The notes: a model not told the origin generated them from the sequence alone. A stretch of 64,000 nucleotides of DNA from Seonamhaeicola sediminis (GCF_004358095.2 NZ_SMZJ02000002.1:310001-374000), one strand, 5' to 3'; shown: positions 18,487 to 27,977, numbered from the stretch's first letter. Translations and numbers: made by a program.

Positions 18487-19146
18487 ATGCAAGTTCACAA
18501 CATTTCTAAACAAAATTCAGTGCTCAATACATTCCTTTCAGAAATTAGGGATATTGGTATTCAAAAAGATGCTATGCGTTTTAGAAGAAACATAGAGCGC
18601 ATAGGTGAAATTCTAGGTTATGAGCTGAGTAAATCTTTACAATACAAAACCTCTACTATTGAAACTCCTTTAGGGAGTTGTAACATTAATTCATTAGAAA
18701 ATGATATTGTTTTATGTTCTGTTTTACGAGCGGGGGTACCTTTACATAATGGTTTACTAAACTATTTTGATAAAAGTGAAAATGCCTTTATTTCGGCTTA
18801 CAGACACCATAAGGACAACCCTGAAAGTTTTGAAATTATTGTTGAATATTTATCTTGTCCAAATCTGGAAGGTAAAACGCTCATTTTAGCAGATCCTATG
18901 TTAGCTACAGGACAATCTATGGTTGCTACGTATAAAGCTCTTAAACCTTTTGGAGAACCCAATGACATTCATTTAGTTAGTGTTATTGGCTCAAGTGATG
19001 GCGTTGCATTTGTTAAAAATCAATTTAATAACAATGCCCATTTATGGATTGCGGCTATTGATAAAACACTAAATAGTAAAGGATATATTGTTCCAGGGTT
19101 AGGTGATGCTGGAGATTTAGCTTTTGGTAAAAAATTGCAACACTAA
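18487..19146 (+). CDS. upp: Uracil phosphoribosyltransferase
   Basis: A salvage enzyme that joins uracil and PRPP to give UMP. The PRPP loop reads DPMLATGQS, with Gln where most enzymes have Gly (ATGGS). The uracil-binding C-terminal signature GYIVPGLGDAGDLAFG is intact. I chose the ATG giving MQVHNISKQN (219 residues). A start 90 bp upstream is possible in frame but would add a non-conserved tail overlapping the divergent promoter region. The 3' end overlaps the convergent DUF6427 gene by 30 bp. Confidence 0.92.
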   Translation: MQVHNISKQNSVLNTFLSEIRDIGIQKDAMRFRRNIERIGEILGYELSKSLQYKTSTIETPLGSCNINSLENDIVLCSVLRAGVPLHNGLLNYFDKSENAFISAYRHHKDNPESFEIIVEYLSCPNLEGKTLILADPMLATGQSMVATYKALKPFGEPNDIHLVSVIGSSDGVAFVKNQFNNNAHLWIAAIDKTLNSKGYIVPGLGDAGDLAFGKKLQH

Positions 19147-20058
19147 CAATACTAAAGGCAATACCGCTAGAAGAGATAAAAATACTTCTTTAAACCATTT
19201 TTCTTTAATTGTTTCAATGTAATTAGTGATTATTATTGATAAAGGTGCAAATAAAAATAAGAACTCACTCCCGCTTTTATCTGGTGCCTGTAATACAATA
19301 ATAAAAGAAATCACCCCAGCCAAAATTATAATTTTAAATGATGCCCTATAGGCCCTTTTCTGCTTTTTGATATTCTGTAAATAAAACACTGAAGACCATG
19401 CTCCAAACGATAACAAAGTGGTTATGGAAACCAAATACATAATGGAATTATATCTACTAAAATCATAGCTTGAAGTTGGTGAAATATTCAATACTTCAAA
19501 AAAACTATCATAACAAACTACCGAAACTCCTATTGAAATAACAATAACTGTAACAACTCCTATAAACGGAATTATCCAATGTCTTATATTATTATCTGTG
19601 TAAAGCATTAATGCCAAAAGAATCAACACAAAAAACAAAATGGCCCAAAAGAAAAACAATGATGCTACGGCTATCCAAAAAGCAGCATCAAAAAGTTTTC
19701 TTTTTTCATTTCTTTGAGAGCGTAGGCTCATAATTCTTCTTAATCCTAAAATCATAAAAAAATTAGCAAAAAGAATATTTGCATTAATTGTTGTGCTTGG
19801 AATTAGCAACAAGAATAAACTAAATAGTAAAATTTCGTAATTGTTCAACTTGGTTAAACTATTCTTACTTACTATAAAATTTAAAAGAAGTATTGTGAAA
19901 TAACAGGTAAGAAGTAAACCTAGTTGTTTAGCTACATAAAGTACCGATAGAGATTCTTTTATCAATTCAACTCTAGCAATTATAAATGCTAAAAACATGA
20001 TAAAAAAAACAATAATAAAATTTACTGGCTTAGATTTACTAAAAATACTTGTAATCAT
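19117..20058 (-). CDS. Polytopic membrane protein, DUF6427 type
   Basis: A 313-residue protein with about nine transmembrane segments and few charged loops. A conserved-looking stretch is ANILFANFFMILGLRRIMSLRSQRNEKRKLFDAAFWI. No catalytic motif is visible. I recall the DUF6427 family in this exact position between upp and DUF6341-purD in flavobacteria, but no function is known. It overlaps the 3' end of upp tail to tail. Confidence 0.75.
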   Translation of the reverse strand: MITSIFSKSKPVNFIIVFFIMFLAFIIARVELIKESLSVLYVAKQLGLLLTCYFTILLLNFIVSKNSLTKLNNYEILLFSLFLLLIPSTTINANILFANFFMILGLRRIMSLRSQRNEKRKLFDAAFWIAVASLFFFWAILFFVLILLALMLYTDNNIRHWIIPFIGVVTVIVISIGVSVVCYDSFFEVLNISPTSSYDFSRYNSIMYLVSITTLLSFGAWSSVFYLQNIKKQKRAYRASFKIIILAGVISFIIVLQAPDKSGSEFLFLFAPLSIIITNYIETIKEKWFKEVFLSLLAVLPLVLLVLQFFTKS

Positions 20059-20078
20059 TAACTGTTTTTGTATTTTTG
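20049..20078 (+). promoter_or_regulatory. Bacteroidota-type promoter of the DUF6341 gene
   Basis: TTG at 20049-20051, a 19-nt spacer, then TATTTTTG at 20071-20078. Both elements and the spacing fit the consensus. It lies 20 bp upstream of the ATG and overlaps the start of the divergent DUF6427 gene. Confidence 0.55.
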
Positions 20079-20097
20079 CCTCGTAAATATACTAATC

Positions 20098-20325
20098 ATG
20101 AAAGACTTCTTTTACGCAATACAAGATTTATTTGTTAATGTTCTATTTGCACCTTTTGATGCATTAAGAGCACTAGAATTAGACAACTGGTGGTTAGCCA
20201 ACACTATTTCTTGGATTTTTACTATTGTATGTTTAGTTGCTATTATTTTTTGGATGAAGCAACTAAAAATATTTAATGACAATAACGAAGAAGATAAAAC
20301 GGTTTCTTCGCATTCTTTTTTATAG
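20098..20325 (+). CDS. Small membrane protein, DUF6341 type
   Basis: A 75-residue protein starting MKDFFYAIQDLFVN, with one amphipathic N-terminal stretch, a transmembrane helix at about 35-56 (ISWIFTIVCLVAIIFWM) and a short acidic tail. An in-frame upstream ATG would add 10 residues, but it lies upstream of the promoter-like box, so I chose the later start. The stop overlaps the convergent purD stop by 6 bp. Function unknown; the family name is from memory. Confidence 0.75.
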   Translation: MKDFFYAIQDLFVNVLFAPFDALRALELDNWWLANTISWIFTIVCLVAIIFWMKQLKIFNDNNEEDKTVSSHSFL

Positions 20326-21591
20326 GTCGAAACCGATATCTTTACGATAATACATCTTATCAAAATGTAGTTTTTCTATACTTTGGTAAGATTTTTTTAT
20401 GGCCTCTTGGTAAGTATTACCATAAGAGGTAATAGAGATAACACGCCCACCAGAGGTTACTACCTTCCCGTCTTTTAATTGGGCTCCCGCATGAAATGGA
20501 ATGGATTCTTTAATAGTGTCTATTCCTGTTATTTCTTTACCCTTTTCGTAAGCTTCAGGGTAACCACCAGAAACTACCATGATAGTTGTAGCAGCTCGAT
20601 TATCAATTTCAATATCAATGGTATTTAAAGTGCCTTTTGCCATTGCTTGAAGCACTTCAACTAAATCATTTTTAAGTCTTGGAAATACCACTTCAGTTTC
20701 TGGATCTCCCATTCTCACATTGTATTCTATCACTTTAGGGTCATCTCCAACTTTAATTAGTCCAATAAATACAAATCCTACATAAGGCAATTTGTCTTTT
20801 TTAAAACCTTCTATTGTTGGTTTTACAATGCGTTCCTCAATTTTACTTAAAAACTCGTTGGTAGCAAATGGTACTGGCGAAACCGCTCCCATACCTCCGG
20901 TATTTAATCCGGTGTCGCCTTCTCCAATACGTTTATAATCTTTTGCTGTTGGAAGTATTTTGTAGTTACTCCCATCTGTTAATACAAAACAGCTTAGTTC
21001 AATACCATCTAAAAACTCTTCAATAACTACTTTGGTACTTGCTGCTCCAAATTTAGCATCAACCAGCATGCTTTTTAATTCGGCTTTAGCCTTATCCAAA
21101 TTATTTAAAATAACAACCCCTTTTCCTGCTGCTAACCCATCTGCCTTTAAAACATAAGGCGGCTTTAAGGTTTCTAAAAAAGCATAACCTTGTTCAACCG
21201 TTTCTTTTGTAAAACTTTCATAGGCAGCCGTGGGTATATTATGACGAATCATAAACTCTTTAGCAAACTCTTTACTCCCTTCTAATTCAGCTGCTTTTTT
21301 CTGTGGTCCAATTACAGGAACATGTTTGATAGTTTCATCATTCAAGAAAAAATCATGAATACCTTTAACTAGTGGGTCTTCTGGCCCAACAACAACTAAC
21401 TCAATTTGCTTCTCTAAGACTAGGTTTTTAATGCCCTCAAAATCGGTTACTCCTATATTCACATTAGTTGCAATTTCAGCAGTTCCTGAATTACCCGGAG
21501 CTACATATAACGCTTTACATAATGGACTTTGAGCTATTTTCCAAGCAAATGTATGTTCTCTTCCTCCAGAGCCTAAAACTAAGATGTTCAT
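20320..21591 (-). CDS. purD: Phosphoribosylamine-glycine ligase (GAR synthetase)
   Basis: The second enzyme of purine synthesis: phosphoribosylamine + glycine + ATP gives glycinamide ribonucleotide. The 423-residue ATP-grasp protein shows MNILVLGSGGREH at the N-terminus, GPEDPL (about 71-76), the ATP-grasp loop KADGLAAGKGV, the metal-binding EYNVRMGDPETE and the C-terminal GGRVISITSYG. Length is standard. It is monocistronic and convergent with the DUF6341 gene. Confidence 0.96.
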   Translation of the reverse strand: MNILVLGSGGREHTFAWKIAQSPLCKALYVAPGNSGTAEIATNVNIGVTDFEGIKNLVLEKQIELVVVGPEDPLVKGIHDFFLNDETIKHVPVIGPQKKAAELEGSKEFAKEFMIRHNIPTAAYESFTKETVEQGYAFLETLKPPYVLKADGLAAGKGVVILNNLDKAKAELKSMLVDAKFGAASTKVVIEEFLDGIELSCFVLTDGSNYKILPTAKDYKRIGEGDTGLNTGGMGAVSPVPFATNEFLSKIEERIVKPTIEGFKKDKLPYVGFVFIGLIKVGDDPKVIEYNVRMGDPETEVVFPRLKNDLVEVLQAMAKGTLNTIDIEIDNRAATTIMVVSGGYPEAYEKGKEITGIDTIKESIPFHAGAQLKDGKVVTSGGRVISITSYGNTYQEAIKKSYQSIEKLHFDKMYYRKDIGFDL

Positions 21592-21611
21592 TGTGTTGAT
21601 TTTTTGTTGTG

Positions 21612-21619
21612 CAAAAATA
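21612..21619 (-). promoter_or_regulatory. Promoter -7 box of purD
   Basis: TATTTTTG on the minus strand, 21 bp before the purD start. No upstream TTG at normal spacing. No purine-riboswitch-like structure is seen in the short leader. Confidence 0.45.
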
Positions 21620-21675
21620 GAATTAATGCCTCTAATACACGAATATTTTTTAGTTACTTTACAAATATTTGTCTT

Positions 21676-22989
21676 ATGGTGAACTTATTTGATTTTTCAT
21701 TTAAACTTAAAGGCTTTCCTTTAAAAAGAGCAAAACAGCTATTAATTGATATTCAAAATATTGATGAAAACCACTATTTAGCTTATGTAGAAAAGAAGAA
21801 AAAGGAAATTGTTTCTTATCATTTAAAACATAATAATTTTTATAATAGTTTTGCTAACGATGCTAATCCTAAGGATTGGAGTAGTATTCCAGTAATGACC
21901 AAAACAGATTTACAACACCCTTTAGAGTCTCTCTTTTCAAATGGTTTCACTAAAAAAAATGTTTACATCGATAAAACCTCAGGAGCTTCAGGTCACCCTT
22001 TTATCTTTTCAAAAGATAAATTCTGTCACGCCTTAACATGGGCTATCATTCAAGATAGGTTTGGTTGGCATAACGTTAATTTCAACAATTCTAAACAAGC
22101 ACGTTTCTATGGTATTCCATTGGACAAAAAAGGATACTTCAAAGAAAAAGCAAAAGACTTTGTAGGGAACCGAATTCGATTTAATGTGTTTGACCTAAGT
22201 GATAAAGCTCTAAAGAATTGGTTAAAAACTTTTAAGTCTAACGAATTTGATTATATAAATGGCTATACCAGTTCTATTGTACAGTTTGCTAAATTTCTGA
22301 AAAGACAAAATATTATTCTTAAAAATATCTGCCCATCATTAAAAGTTTGCATGGTTACCTCTGAAATGCTTTTTTTTGAGGATAGGTTGCTTATGGAAAA
22401 ACAATTTGGAGTACCAGTAGTCAATGAGTACGGTGCCTCTGAATTAGATTTAATTGCTTTTGAAAACCTCAAAAAAGAGTGGATTGTTAACAGTGAGACT
22501 CTTTTTGTAGAAATACTTGATAAAAACAACAATATATTACCTTTAGGTAAAGAAGGTAGATTGGTTATTACATCACTATATAATAAATCACAACCTTTTA
22601 TTCGTTATGACATTGGAGATACTGGTGTACTTTCAAAAAAGAGTACTGTTAAAAAACCTCTTCTTGAAAAGTTAGTTGGTAGAACAAATGATATAGCTTT
22701 GCTTCCTAGCGGGAAAAAAGCACCAGGGTTAACTTTTTATTACGTCACTAAAAGTATTATTGAAGAAGACACTCAAGTGAAAGAATTTATAATTGAACAG
22801 CATAAAAAAGATTCCTTTAAAGTTTTATATGTTAGCTCAGAAAATTTATCTAAAAGTCAAATGAATAATATTAGCTCTGAAATGGAAAAGTATCTTGAAA
22901 AAGGGTTGAATATAAGCTTTGAAAGACAGGAACGATTAGTTCGATCTAAAAGTGGTAAATTAAAACAGTTTTCATCCTACTTAAATTAA
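21676..22989 (+). CDS. CapK-like adenylate-forming enzyme
   Basis: The 437-residue protein belongs to the phenylacetate-CoA ligase/CapK branch of adenylating enzymes. The ATP-binding loop is DKTSGASGHPFIFS (about 102-115). Downstream motifs are NEYGASELDLIAFE and the RYDIGDTG hinge. Capsule-locus members are thought to activate an acid for attachment to a sugar. The start MVNLFDFSF was preferred to one 72 bp upstream because that region reaches into the divergent purD promoter. It opens a three-gene plus-strand unit with wecB and a glycosyltransferase, spacing 5 bp. Confidence 0.82.
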   Translation: MVNLFDFSFKLKGFPLKRAKQLLIDIQNIDENHYLAYVEKKKKEIVSYHLKHNNFYNSFANDANPKDWSSIPVMTKTDLQHPLESLFSNGFTKKNVYIDKTSGASGHPFIFSKDKFCHALTWAIIQDRFGWHNVNFNNSKQARFYGIPLDKKGYFKEKAKDFVGNRIRFNVFDLSDKALKNWLKTFKSNEFDYINGYTSSIVQFAKFLKRQNIILKNICPSLKVCMVTSEMLFFEDRLLMEKQFGVPVVNEYGASELDLIAFENLKKEWIVNSETLFVEILDKNNNILPLGKEGRLVITSLYNKSQPFIRYDIGDTGVLSKKSTVKKPLLEKLVGRTNDIALLPSGKKAPGLTFYYVTKSIIEEDTQVKEFIIEQHKKDSFKVLYVSSENLSKSQMNNISSEMEKYLEKGLNISFERQERLVRSKSGKLKQFSSYLN

Positions 22990-22994
22990 AATTA

Positions 22995-24089
22995 ATGACT
23001 ATTACCCTTGTTGCTGGTGCCAGACCTAATTTCATGAAAATAGCTCCAATTATTGATGCTATTGAAAATAAAAAATCTTTAGGTTTTGATATTAATTATA
23101 GGTTAGTGCATACAGGACAACACTATGATAAAAACTTAAGTGACACTTTTTTTAAAGAGTTAAATATTCCCTTTCCAGATATTAACCTAGAGGTTAAAAG
23201 TGGATCTCAAGCACAACAAACCGCTGCTATAATGGTGGGGTTTGAAAAAGAACTTCAAAAACACCCTTGTGACTTGGTAATGGTGGTTGGCGATGTTAAC
23301 TCTACTATGGCTTGTACTATTGTTGCTAAAAAGGCCGGTATAAAAGTAGCCCATGTTGAAGCAGGTATACGGTCTGGAGACATGAATATGCCTGAAGAAA
23401 TTAATAGAATCCTCACTGATAGTTTAACCGATTATTTTTTTACAACTTCAGAATATGCCAATAAAAACTTGACGAACCAAGGTGTACAAACAAACAATAT
23501 TTTTTTTGTGGGCAATGTCATGATAGACACCTTGCTCAAAAATGAGCATCGATTTAAAAAACCTGAAATTTGGAACACATTAAATCTTGAAGAAAAAAAA
23601 TATTTAGTTCTCACACTTCATAGGCCCAGTAATGTAGATGAGGAAAATCAATTAAAAGCTTTGATTAGCCAAATTAAAATGGAAGCCAAAGATTACCCTA
23701 TAATTTTTCCGGTTCATCCAAGAACCAAAAAACTACTAAATGGCTTAAACCTAAATTTTAAAAATCTTCACTACACAAATCCTTTAGGATATTTAGAGTT
23801 TAATTTTTTGGTGAAACATTCTTTAGCTGTTTTAACTGATTCTGGTGGTATTACCGAAGAAACTACTGTTTTGAATATTCCTTGTTTTACGCTGAGAGAT
23901 ACAACAGAACGACCCGAAACTTGTAATATTGGCACCAATGTTTTAATTGGAAAAGACTTTAACAAGCTTTCTAATGCTTTCTCCAAACTGTTTTCTAGAC
24001 AATGGAACAAAGGCACAATTCCAGAACTTTGGGATGGTAAATCAGCTGAGCGTATAATTAATCATCTTATTGAGATTTATAAATTATAA
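22995..24089 (+). CDS. wecB: UDP-N-acetylglucosamine 2-epimerase
   Basis: It interconverts UDP-GlcNAc and UDP-ManNAc. The 364-residue GT-B-like fold shows GARPNFMKIAPI at 8-19, a HVEAGIRSGDMNMPEEINR segment (about 121-139), TLHRPSNVDE, and the UDP-binding DSGGITEETTVL (about 282-293). These are the residues expected of non-hydrolysing bacterial epimerases. A dedicated WecC-type dehydrogenase is not adjacent, but two UDP-sugar dehydrogenases occur later in the locus. Its stop and the next start overlap by one base. Confidence 0.93.
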   Translation: MTITLVAGARPNFMKIAPIIDAIENKKSLGFDINYRLVHTGQHYDKNLSDTFFKELNIPFPDINLEVKSGSQAQQTAAIMVGFEKELQKHPCDLVMVVGDVNSTMACTIVAKKAGIKVAHVEAGIRSGDMNMPEEINRILTDSLTDYFFTTSEYANKNLTNQGVQTNNIFFVGNVMIDTLLKNEHRFKKPEIWNTLNLEEKKYLVLTLHRPSNVDEENQLKALISQIKMEAKDYPIIFPVHPRTKKLLNGLNLNFKNLHYTNPLGYLEFNFLVKHSLAVLTDSGGITEETTVLNIPCFTLRDTTERPETCNIGTNVLIGKDFNKLSNAFSKLFSRQWNKGTIPELWDGKSAERIINHLIEIYKL

Positions 24090-25261
24090 TGAAAGATATT
24101 TTAATTGTAACAAATTATTTTCCCCCTGAGACTGGTGCAGCATCTAATAGAATATCACATTTAGCTGAAGGCTTACAAAAAAGATATTTTAATGTTTCGG
24201 TCATAACGCCATTACCCAATTATCCTAAAGGAAAAATATTTGATGACTACAAAGATGTATTTAGGTTTTCATCAACTGAAAATAATATACAAATACACCG
24301 TTTGTGGGTTTACGCTAGCAACTCAAAAAATAAGTTCCTCAGATTATTTTCAATGTTATCGTACAGCTTAAGTTTAATTTGGTTTTTTATAACCAATAAA
24401 ATTCCTAAAACCGTTATTATTCAATCTCCTCCTCTTGTAGTAGCATTCACCTCAACCTTGTTTTTAAAATTTAAAAACAGAAAACTCATTTTAAACGTAA
24501 GCGATCTTTGGCCTTTGGCAGGTTTAGAGTTAGGTGCCTTCAAAAAGAACTTTGCTTATAGGTTACTCGAGAAAATTGAAAAGTTTAATTATGAAAAAGC
24601 TGATTTGGTTTTAGGACAAAGTGAAGAAATTTTGAATCATATAAAATCCATCCTACCAAATAAAAATACTTTTCTATACAGAAATTATCCTAAGATTATA
24701 ACACCTGAAATTAACTCAAAATCCTCTTCAAATAATAAAATAAAATTAGTCTATGCAGGTTTATTGGGTGTTGCTCAAGGTATTCATAAATTATGTCAAG
24801 AATTGGATGTCTCTAACATTGAATTTCATATTTATGGTGATGGGGCTGAACGTGCTCAAATTGAAAATTTTATTAAAATTAATAAAGAGATTCCAATATA
24901 TTATCACGGTGAACTATCTAGAAATGAATTACATAAAGAGATTCCAACATATGATATTACCATCATTCCTTTATTAAATAGAATTTATGGTTCTGTTCCT
25001 TCTAAAATCTTTGAATATGCTAAATTAGGAATCCCTATTATTTATTTTGGAGGGGGAGAGGGAGAAAATATTGTAACAGAAAATAAATTGGGGTGGGTTG
25101 TTAAAGTAGGAGATTATGCAAACTTGAATCATGTTATATCAAGCATTGATAAAACCGAATTGAGCTCTTTAAAACATTTGATTAAAAAAACTGCAGACAC
25201 TAAATTTGATTTTGATTTACAGTTTGATGGTTTAATTAATAAGCATTTTTATCTCCTTTAA
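24089..25261 (+). CDS. Glycosyltransferase family 4 (WbuB-like)
   Basis: A 390-residue GT-B transferase opening with ILIVTNYFPPETGAASNRISHLAEGL, the typical start of WbuB-like enzymes that extend O-antigen or colanic-type repeat units. The donor-binding half has LVYAGLLGVAQGIHKLC and, near the C-terminus, IPLLNRIYGSVPSKIFEYAKLGIPIIYFGGGEGENIV, where the E-x7-E pattern is partly kept. It ends by overlapping the convergent sugar-transferase gene by 26 bp, marking the junction of the two arms of the locus. Confidence 0.88.
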   Translation: MKDILIVTNYFPPETGAASNRISHLAEGLQKRYFNVSVITPLPNYPKGKIFDDYKDVFRFSSTENNIQIHRLWVYASNSKNKFLRLFSMLSYSLSLIWFFITNKIPKTVIIQSPPLVVAFTSTLFLKFKNRKLILNVSDLWPLAGLELGAFKKNFAYRLLEKIEKFNYEKADLVLGQSEEILNHIKSILPNKNTFLYRNYPKIITPEINSKSSSNNKIKLVYAGLLGVAQGIHKLCQELDVSNIEFHIYGDGAERAQIENFIKINKEIPIYYHGELSRNELHKEIPTYDITIIPLLNRIYGSVPSKIFEYAKLGIPIIYFGGGEGENIVTENKLGWVVKVGDYANLNHVISSIDKTELSSLKHLIKKTADTKFDFDLQFDGLINKHFYLL

Positions 25262-26645
25262 AAATATTTATTATAGTTTGAAAAATGATTTTAAAGTCCA
25301 ATAACAACGACCAATTCTCAATATAGAATATATCATATTTAATTCTGTTAATGATATCAACATCGTTTTCAATTTCACCCCTATATCCTTTGATTTGAGC
25401 TAATCCAGTTATACCCGGTTTAACATGATGTCTGAAAATAAAATCATACTTATCTATTTTCTTCGAGTACTCCTCTGTAAATGATAACATATGGGGACGA
25501 GGGCCAACTAAACTCATATCTCCTATAAGAACATTAATAAACTGTGGGAGTTCATCAATACTTGTTTTACGTAAAAATCTACCAATTTTTGTGACCCGAG
25601 AATCATTTTGTTTAACATAAGTTCCGCTCACTTCTTCAGTGATATATAGTGACCTGTATTTATAGCAATTAAATTCTTTATAATTAATTCCATTTCTTCT
25701 ATGCTTGTAGAATAGAGGCCCTTTAGATTCTATTTTTATTAAAATAAATAAAATTATAGAAAGCCATGATAAAACTAAAACAACAACAATTAAAGAAAAT
25801 AAAATATCAAAGTTCCTTTTAATCAACTTGTTAAATTCATTATTTAAGGAGACTTCCTGAATAGATAAAACGGGAAGATAATTATAATAATCTACATGTA
25901 ATCTTTTTGTGAAAAACTTAAAATTACTTGGTACAAACTTAATATTGAAATTATTCATATTTGAACATTTCACAAATTCATTCACTTGTTTTTCACTAAG
26001 TTGATCTATAGCGCAATATATCTCATCAATTTGAGTATTGTTTCTTAAAAAAGAAAAACTTTCCTCTATTGTTCCATCGCTTTTAATACTTTTATCAGCA
26101 TTAAATAAACCTTTTATATTGTAGCCTAATTCCTTTTTTTGATTAAAAATTTTTAGAATTTCCTTTACACTTTCTCCTCCACCTACAATAACAATATTTC
26201 TTTGATTCCCTTTTAAATATGCACGAACAGCTTTTAAAGCATAATAACTTGACAATTTTAAGAACGCAATGGCTAAAAAAGAATACAATAAATAATTTAG
26301 GGTAGTAAAAGCTGACAAGTTTATACTTCTAAAAACACCTAGAAAGGCATAAACTATTACCCCATAAATTAAAAATTGTTTTACTAATAAAGAGAAAATT
26401 TTTAAAACTGAAGTATACCTATAAACTTTATAAAAGTTTATAAAAAATGTCGAAATCAACCAAAGTAAAACGGAATATATACAATATAGAAGATTTTTGT
26501 TATTTAAAAAATCTGAAGAAAAAAAGTATAAACTCCCATCATTAAAATCAAGCATATAAAATGCTAAAACATTAATAATGAAAATGTCATAAATAATTAG
26601 TGCAGGTCTTAACAACCAAGAATACCTACCTCGAACATGGCCCAT
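25236..26645 (-). CDS. Polyprenyl glycosylphosphotransferase (initiating, WcaJ-type)
   Basis: A 469-residue enzyme that transfers a sugar-1-phosphate to undecaprenyl phosphate. Four N-terminal transmembrane segments (to about 135) are followed by a CoA-binding-like Rossmann domain (IVIVGGGESVKEIL, about 151-164), a re-entrant hydrophobic helix (about 279-301) and the catalytic domain. That domain has Asp364-Glu365 in SIDELPQ, MSLVGPRPH, and the C-terminal KPGITGLAQIKGYRGE. Large members usually use UDP-glucose or UDP-galactose. It follows UDP-xylose synthase by 7 bp. It is one of two initiating transferases in this locus. Confidence 0.93.
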   Translation of the reverse strand: MGHVRGRYSWLLRPALIIYDIFIINVLAFYMLDFNDGSLYFFSSDFLNNKNLLYCIYSVLLWLISTFFINFYKVYRYTSVLKIFSLLVKQFLIYGVIVYAFLGVFRSINLSAFTTLNYLLYSFLAIAFLKLSSYYALKAVRAYLKGNQRNIVIVGGGESVKEILKIFNQKKELGYNIKGLFNADKSIKSDGTIEESFSFLRNNTQIDEIYCAIDQLSEKQVNEFVKCSNMNNFNIKFVPSNFKFFTKRLHVDYYNYLPVLSIQEVSLNNEFNKLIKRNFDILFSLIVVVLVLSWLSIILFILIKIESKGPLFYKHRRNGINYKEFNCYKYRSLYITEEVSGTYVKQNDSRVTKIGRFLRKTSIDELPQFINVLIGDMSLVGPRPHMLSFTEEYSKKIDKYDFIFRHHVKPGITGLAQIKGYRGEIENDVDIINRIKYDIFYIENWSLLLDFKIIFQTIINIFKGDKNAY

Positions 26646-26652
26646 AATACAA

Positions 26653-27639
26653 CTACTTGTTTATATAATCAGAAAAGTCTTTATGTTCACTTCTATACAA
26701 CTCTTCTTTAGTCAAACCTTTAAAGTATTCAAAAGTTCTCTTCATTCCTTCAGCTCTATTTACCTTTGGCTCCCATTTTAATAACTTACTTGCTAATTCT
26801 ATATTAGGTTGTCTTTGCATAGGATCATCAACCGGTAAATCTTTGAAAACTACTTTTTGAGATGTCCCTGTAAGTCCAATAATCTCATTGGCAAAATCCT
26901 TAATAGTCGTTTCATGAGGATTACCAATGTTTACTGGATAAGAGTAGTCACTTAATAGTAATCTATAAATTCCCTCAACTTGATCATCTACATAGCAAAA
27001 TGAGCGTGTTTGCAAACCGTCTCCAAACACGGTTAAATCTTCACCTCTAAGTGCTTGACCCATAAATGCCGGAACTACCCTACCATCATTTAGACGCATC
27101 CTTGGGCCATAAGTATTGAAAATTCTTACTATTCTGGTTTCTAAACCATGAAATCTATGATAAGCCATAGTAATAGATTCCATAAATCGTTTTGCTTCAT
27201 CGTAAACTCCTCTAGGACCAATTGCGTTTACATTTCCATAATAATCTTCAGATTGCGGATGTACCAAGGGATCTCCATAAACCTCAGAAGTAGATGCTAT
27301 TAGAATTCTCGCCTTTTTAGCCATAGCTAATCCTAGTAAGTTGTGAGTACCCAAAGAACCGACTTTTAAAGTTTGGATAGGGATTTTTAAATAATCTATG
27401 GGGCTAGCGGGTGACGCAAAATGAAGAATGTAATCTAAATCATTAGCTACCTCTATAAAATCAGTTACATCATGTTCTATAAACTGAAAATTCGCATTTT
27501 CAAGTAGATGATTGATATTTTTTTTATCGCCTGTTATGAAGTTATCCATCCCAATAACATAAAAACCTTCTGCAACAAACCTATCACATAAATGTGATCC
27601 TAAAAATCCAGCAGCACCAGTAATTAAAACACGCTTCAA
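26653..27639 (-). CDS. UDP-glucuronate decarboxylase (UDP-xylose synthase)
   Basis: A 328-residue short-chain dehydrogenase-like enzyme converting UDP-glucuronate to UDP-xylose. It has the NAD loop [10 protein letters not shown] (7-16), the T-S-E segment [10 protein letters not shown] (115-124), and catalytic Tyr146 and Lys150 in [11 protein letters not shown]. The downstream [21 protein letters not shown] is characteristic of this subgroup. Its substrate would come from the UDP-glucose dehydrogenase upstream. The 567-bp gap before it holds a repeat, a palindrome and a -7 box, so it likely starts a separate two-gene transcript. Confidence 0.92.
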   Translation of the reverse strand: MKRVLITGAAGFLGSHLCDRFVAEGFYVIGMDNFITGDKKNINHLLENANFQFIEHDVTDFIEVANDLDYILHFASPASPIDYLKIPIQTLKVGSLGTHNLLGLAMAKKARILIASTSEVYGDPLVHPQSEDYYGNVNAIGPRGVYDEAKRFMESITMAYHRFHGLETRIVRIFNTYGPRMRLNDGRVVPAFMGQALRGEDLTVFGDGLQTRSFCYVDDQVEGIYRLLLSDYSYPVNIGNPHETTIKDFANEIIGLTGTSQKVVFKDLPVDDPMQRQPNIELASKLLKWEPKVNRAEGMKRTFEYFKGLTKEELYRSEHKDFSDYINK

Positions 27640-27673
27640 TCTTAACTTTTTAATTATTAATTTTTTCAGTTAA

Positions 27674-27681
27674 CAAATTTA
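27674..27681 (-). promoter_or_regulatory. Promoter -7 box of the UDP-xylose synthase gene
   Basis: TAAATTTG on the minus strand matches TAnnTTTG, 35 bp before the start codon, after the terminator-like palindrome. It suggests independent expression of this two-gene unit. Confidence 0.45.
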
Positions 27682-27808
27682 AGGGAATAACTTCAAAATC
27701 ATTGCTTCTCTTTTGATAATCTTCACCACCATAAATGACCTTAAAACCTGAGTTCCATTTTAAAAATACTGATTTTGAAATAGTTAAAATGCAATGTCAA
27801 GAAAAAGC

Positions 27809-27910
27809 TGTCATTCCGAACGAGGTACGAGGAGGAATCTCATAATTATGAGATTTCTCGTCATTCGTTCTTCACTCCCCGCCTACCGGCCGGCAGGTGT
27901 CGAAATGACA
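27809..27910. repeat. MITE/REP-like intergenic repeat with inverted ends
   Basis: A 102-bp element bounded by TGTCATT and AATGACA as inverted ends. Inside are a perfect 20-bp palindrome (27836-27855) and a GC-rich near-palindrome, CCTACCGGCCGGCAGG (27882-27897). Composition is clearly different from the AT-rich surroundings. No transposase is encoded. Fragments with similar ends occur elsewhere in the window, so this seems to be the most complete copy of a dispersed family. Confidence 0.7.
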
Positions 27911-27977
27911 AACATTTAGAGAACAGGGATTTGCGGTTGTTTTAAGTATTTAAATAATAATAGAAACTCAGGTTTAA

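Noticed and set aside
21664-21671. Promoter -7 box for the CapK-like gene (AATATTTG)
   Set aside because: One mismatch in the key TA and no upstream element; too weak to list.
27809-27910. Insertion sequence remnant with transposase
   Set aside because: No coding capacity or transposase fragment is present; only a structured repeat with inverted ends is visible.
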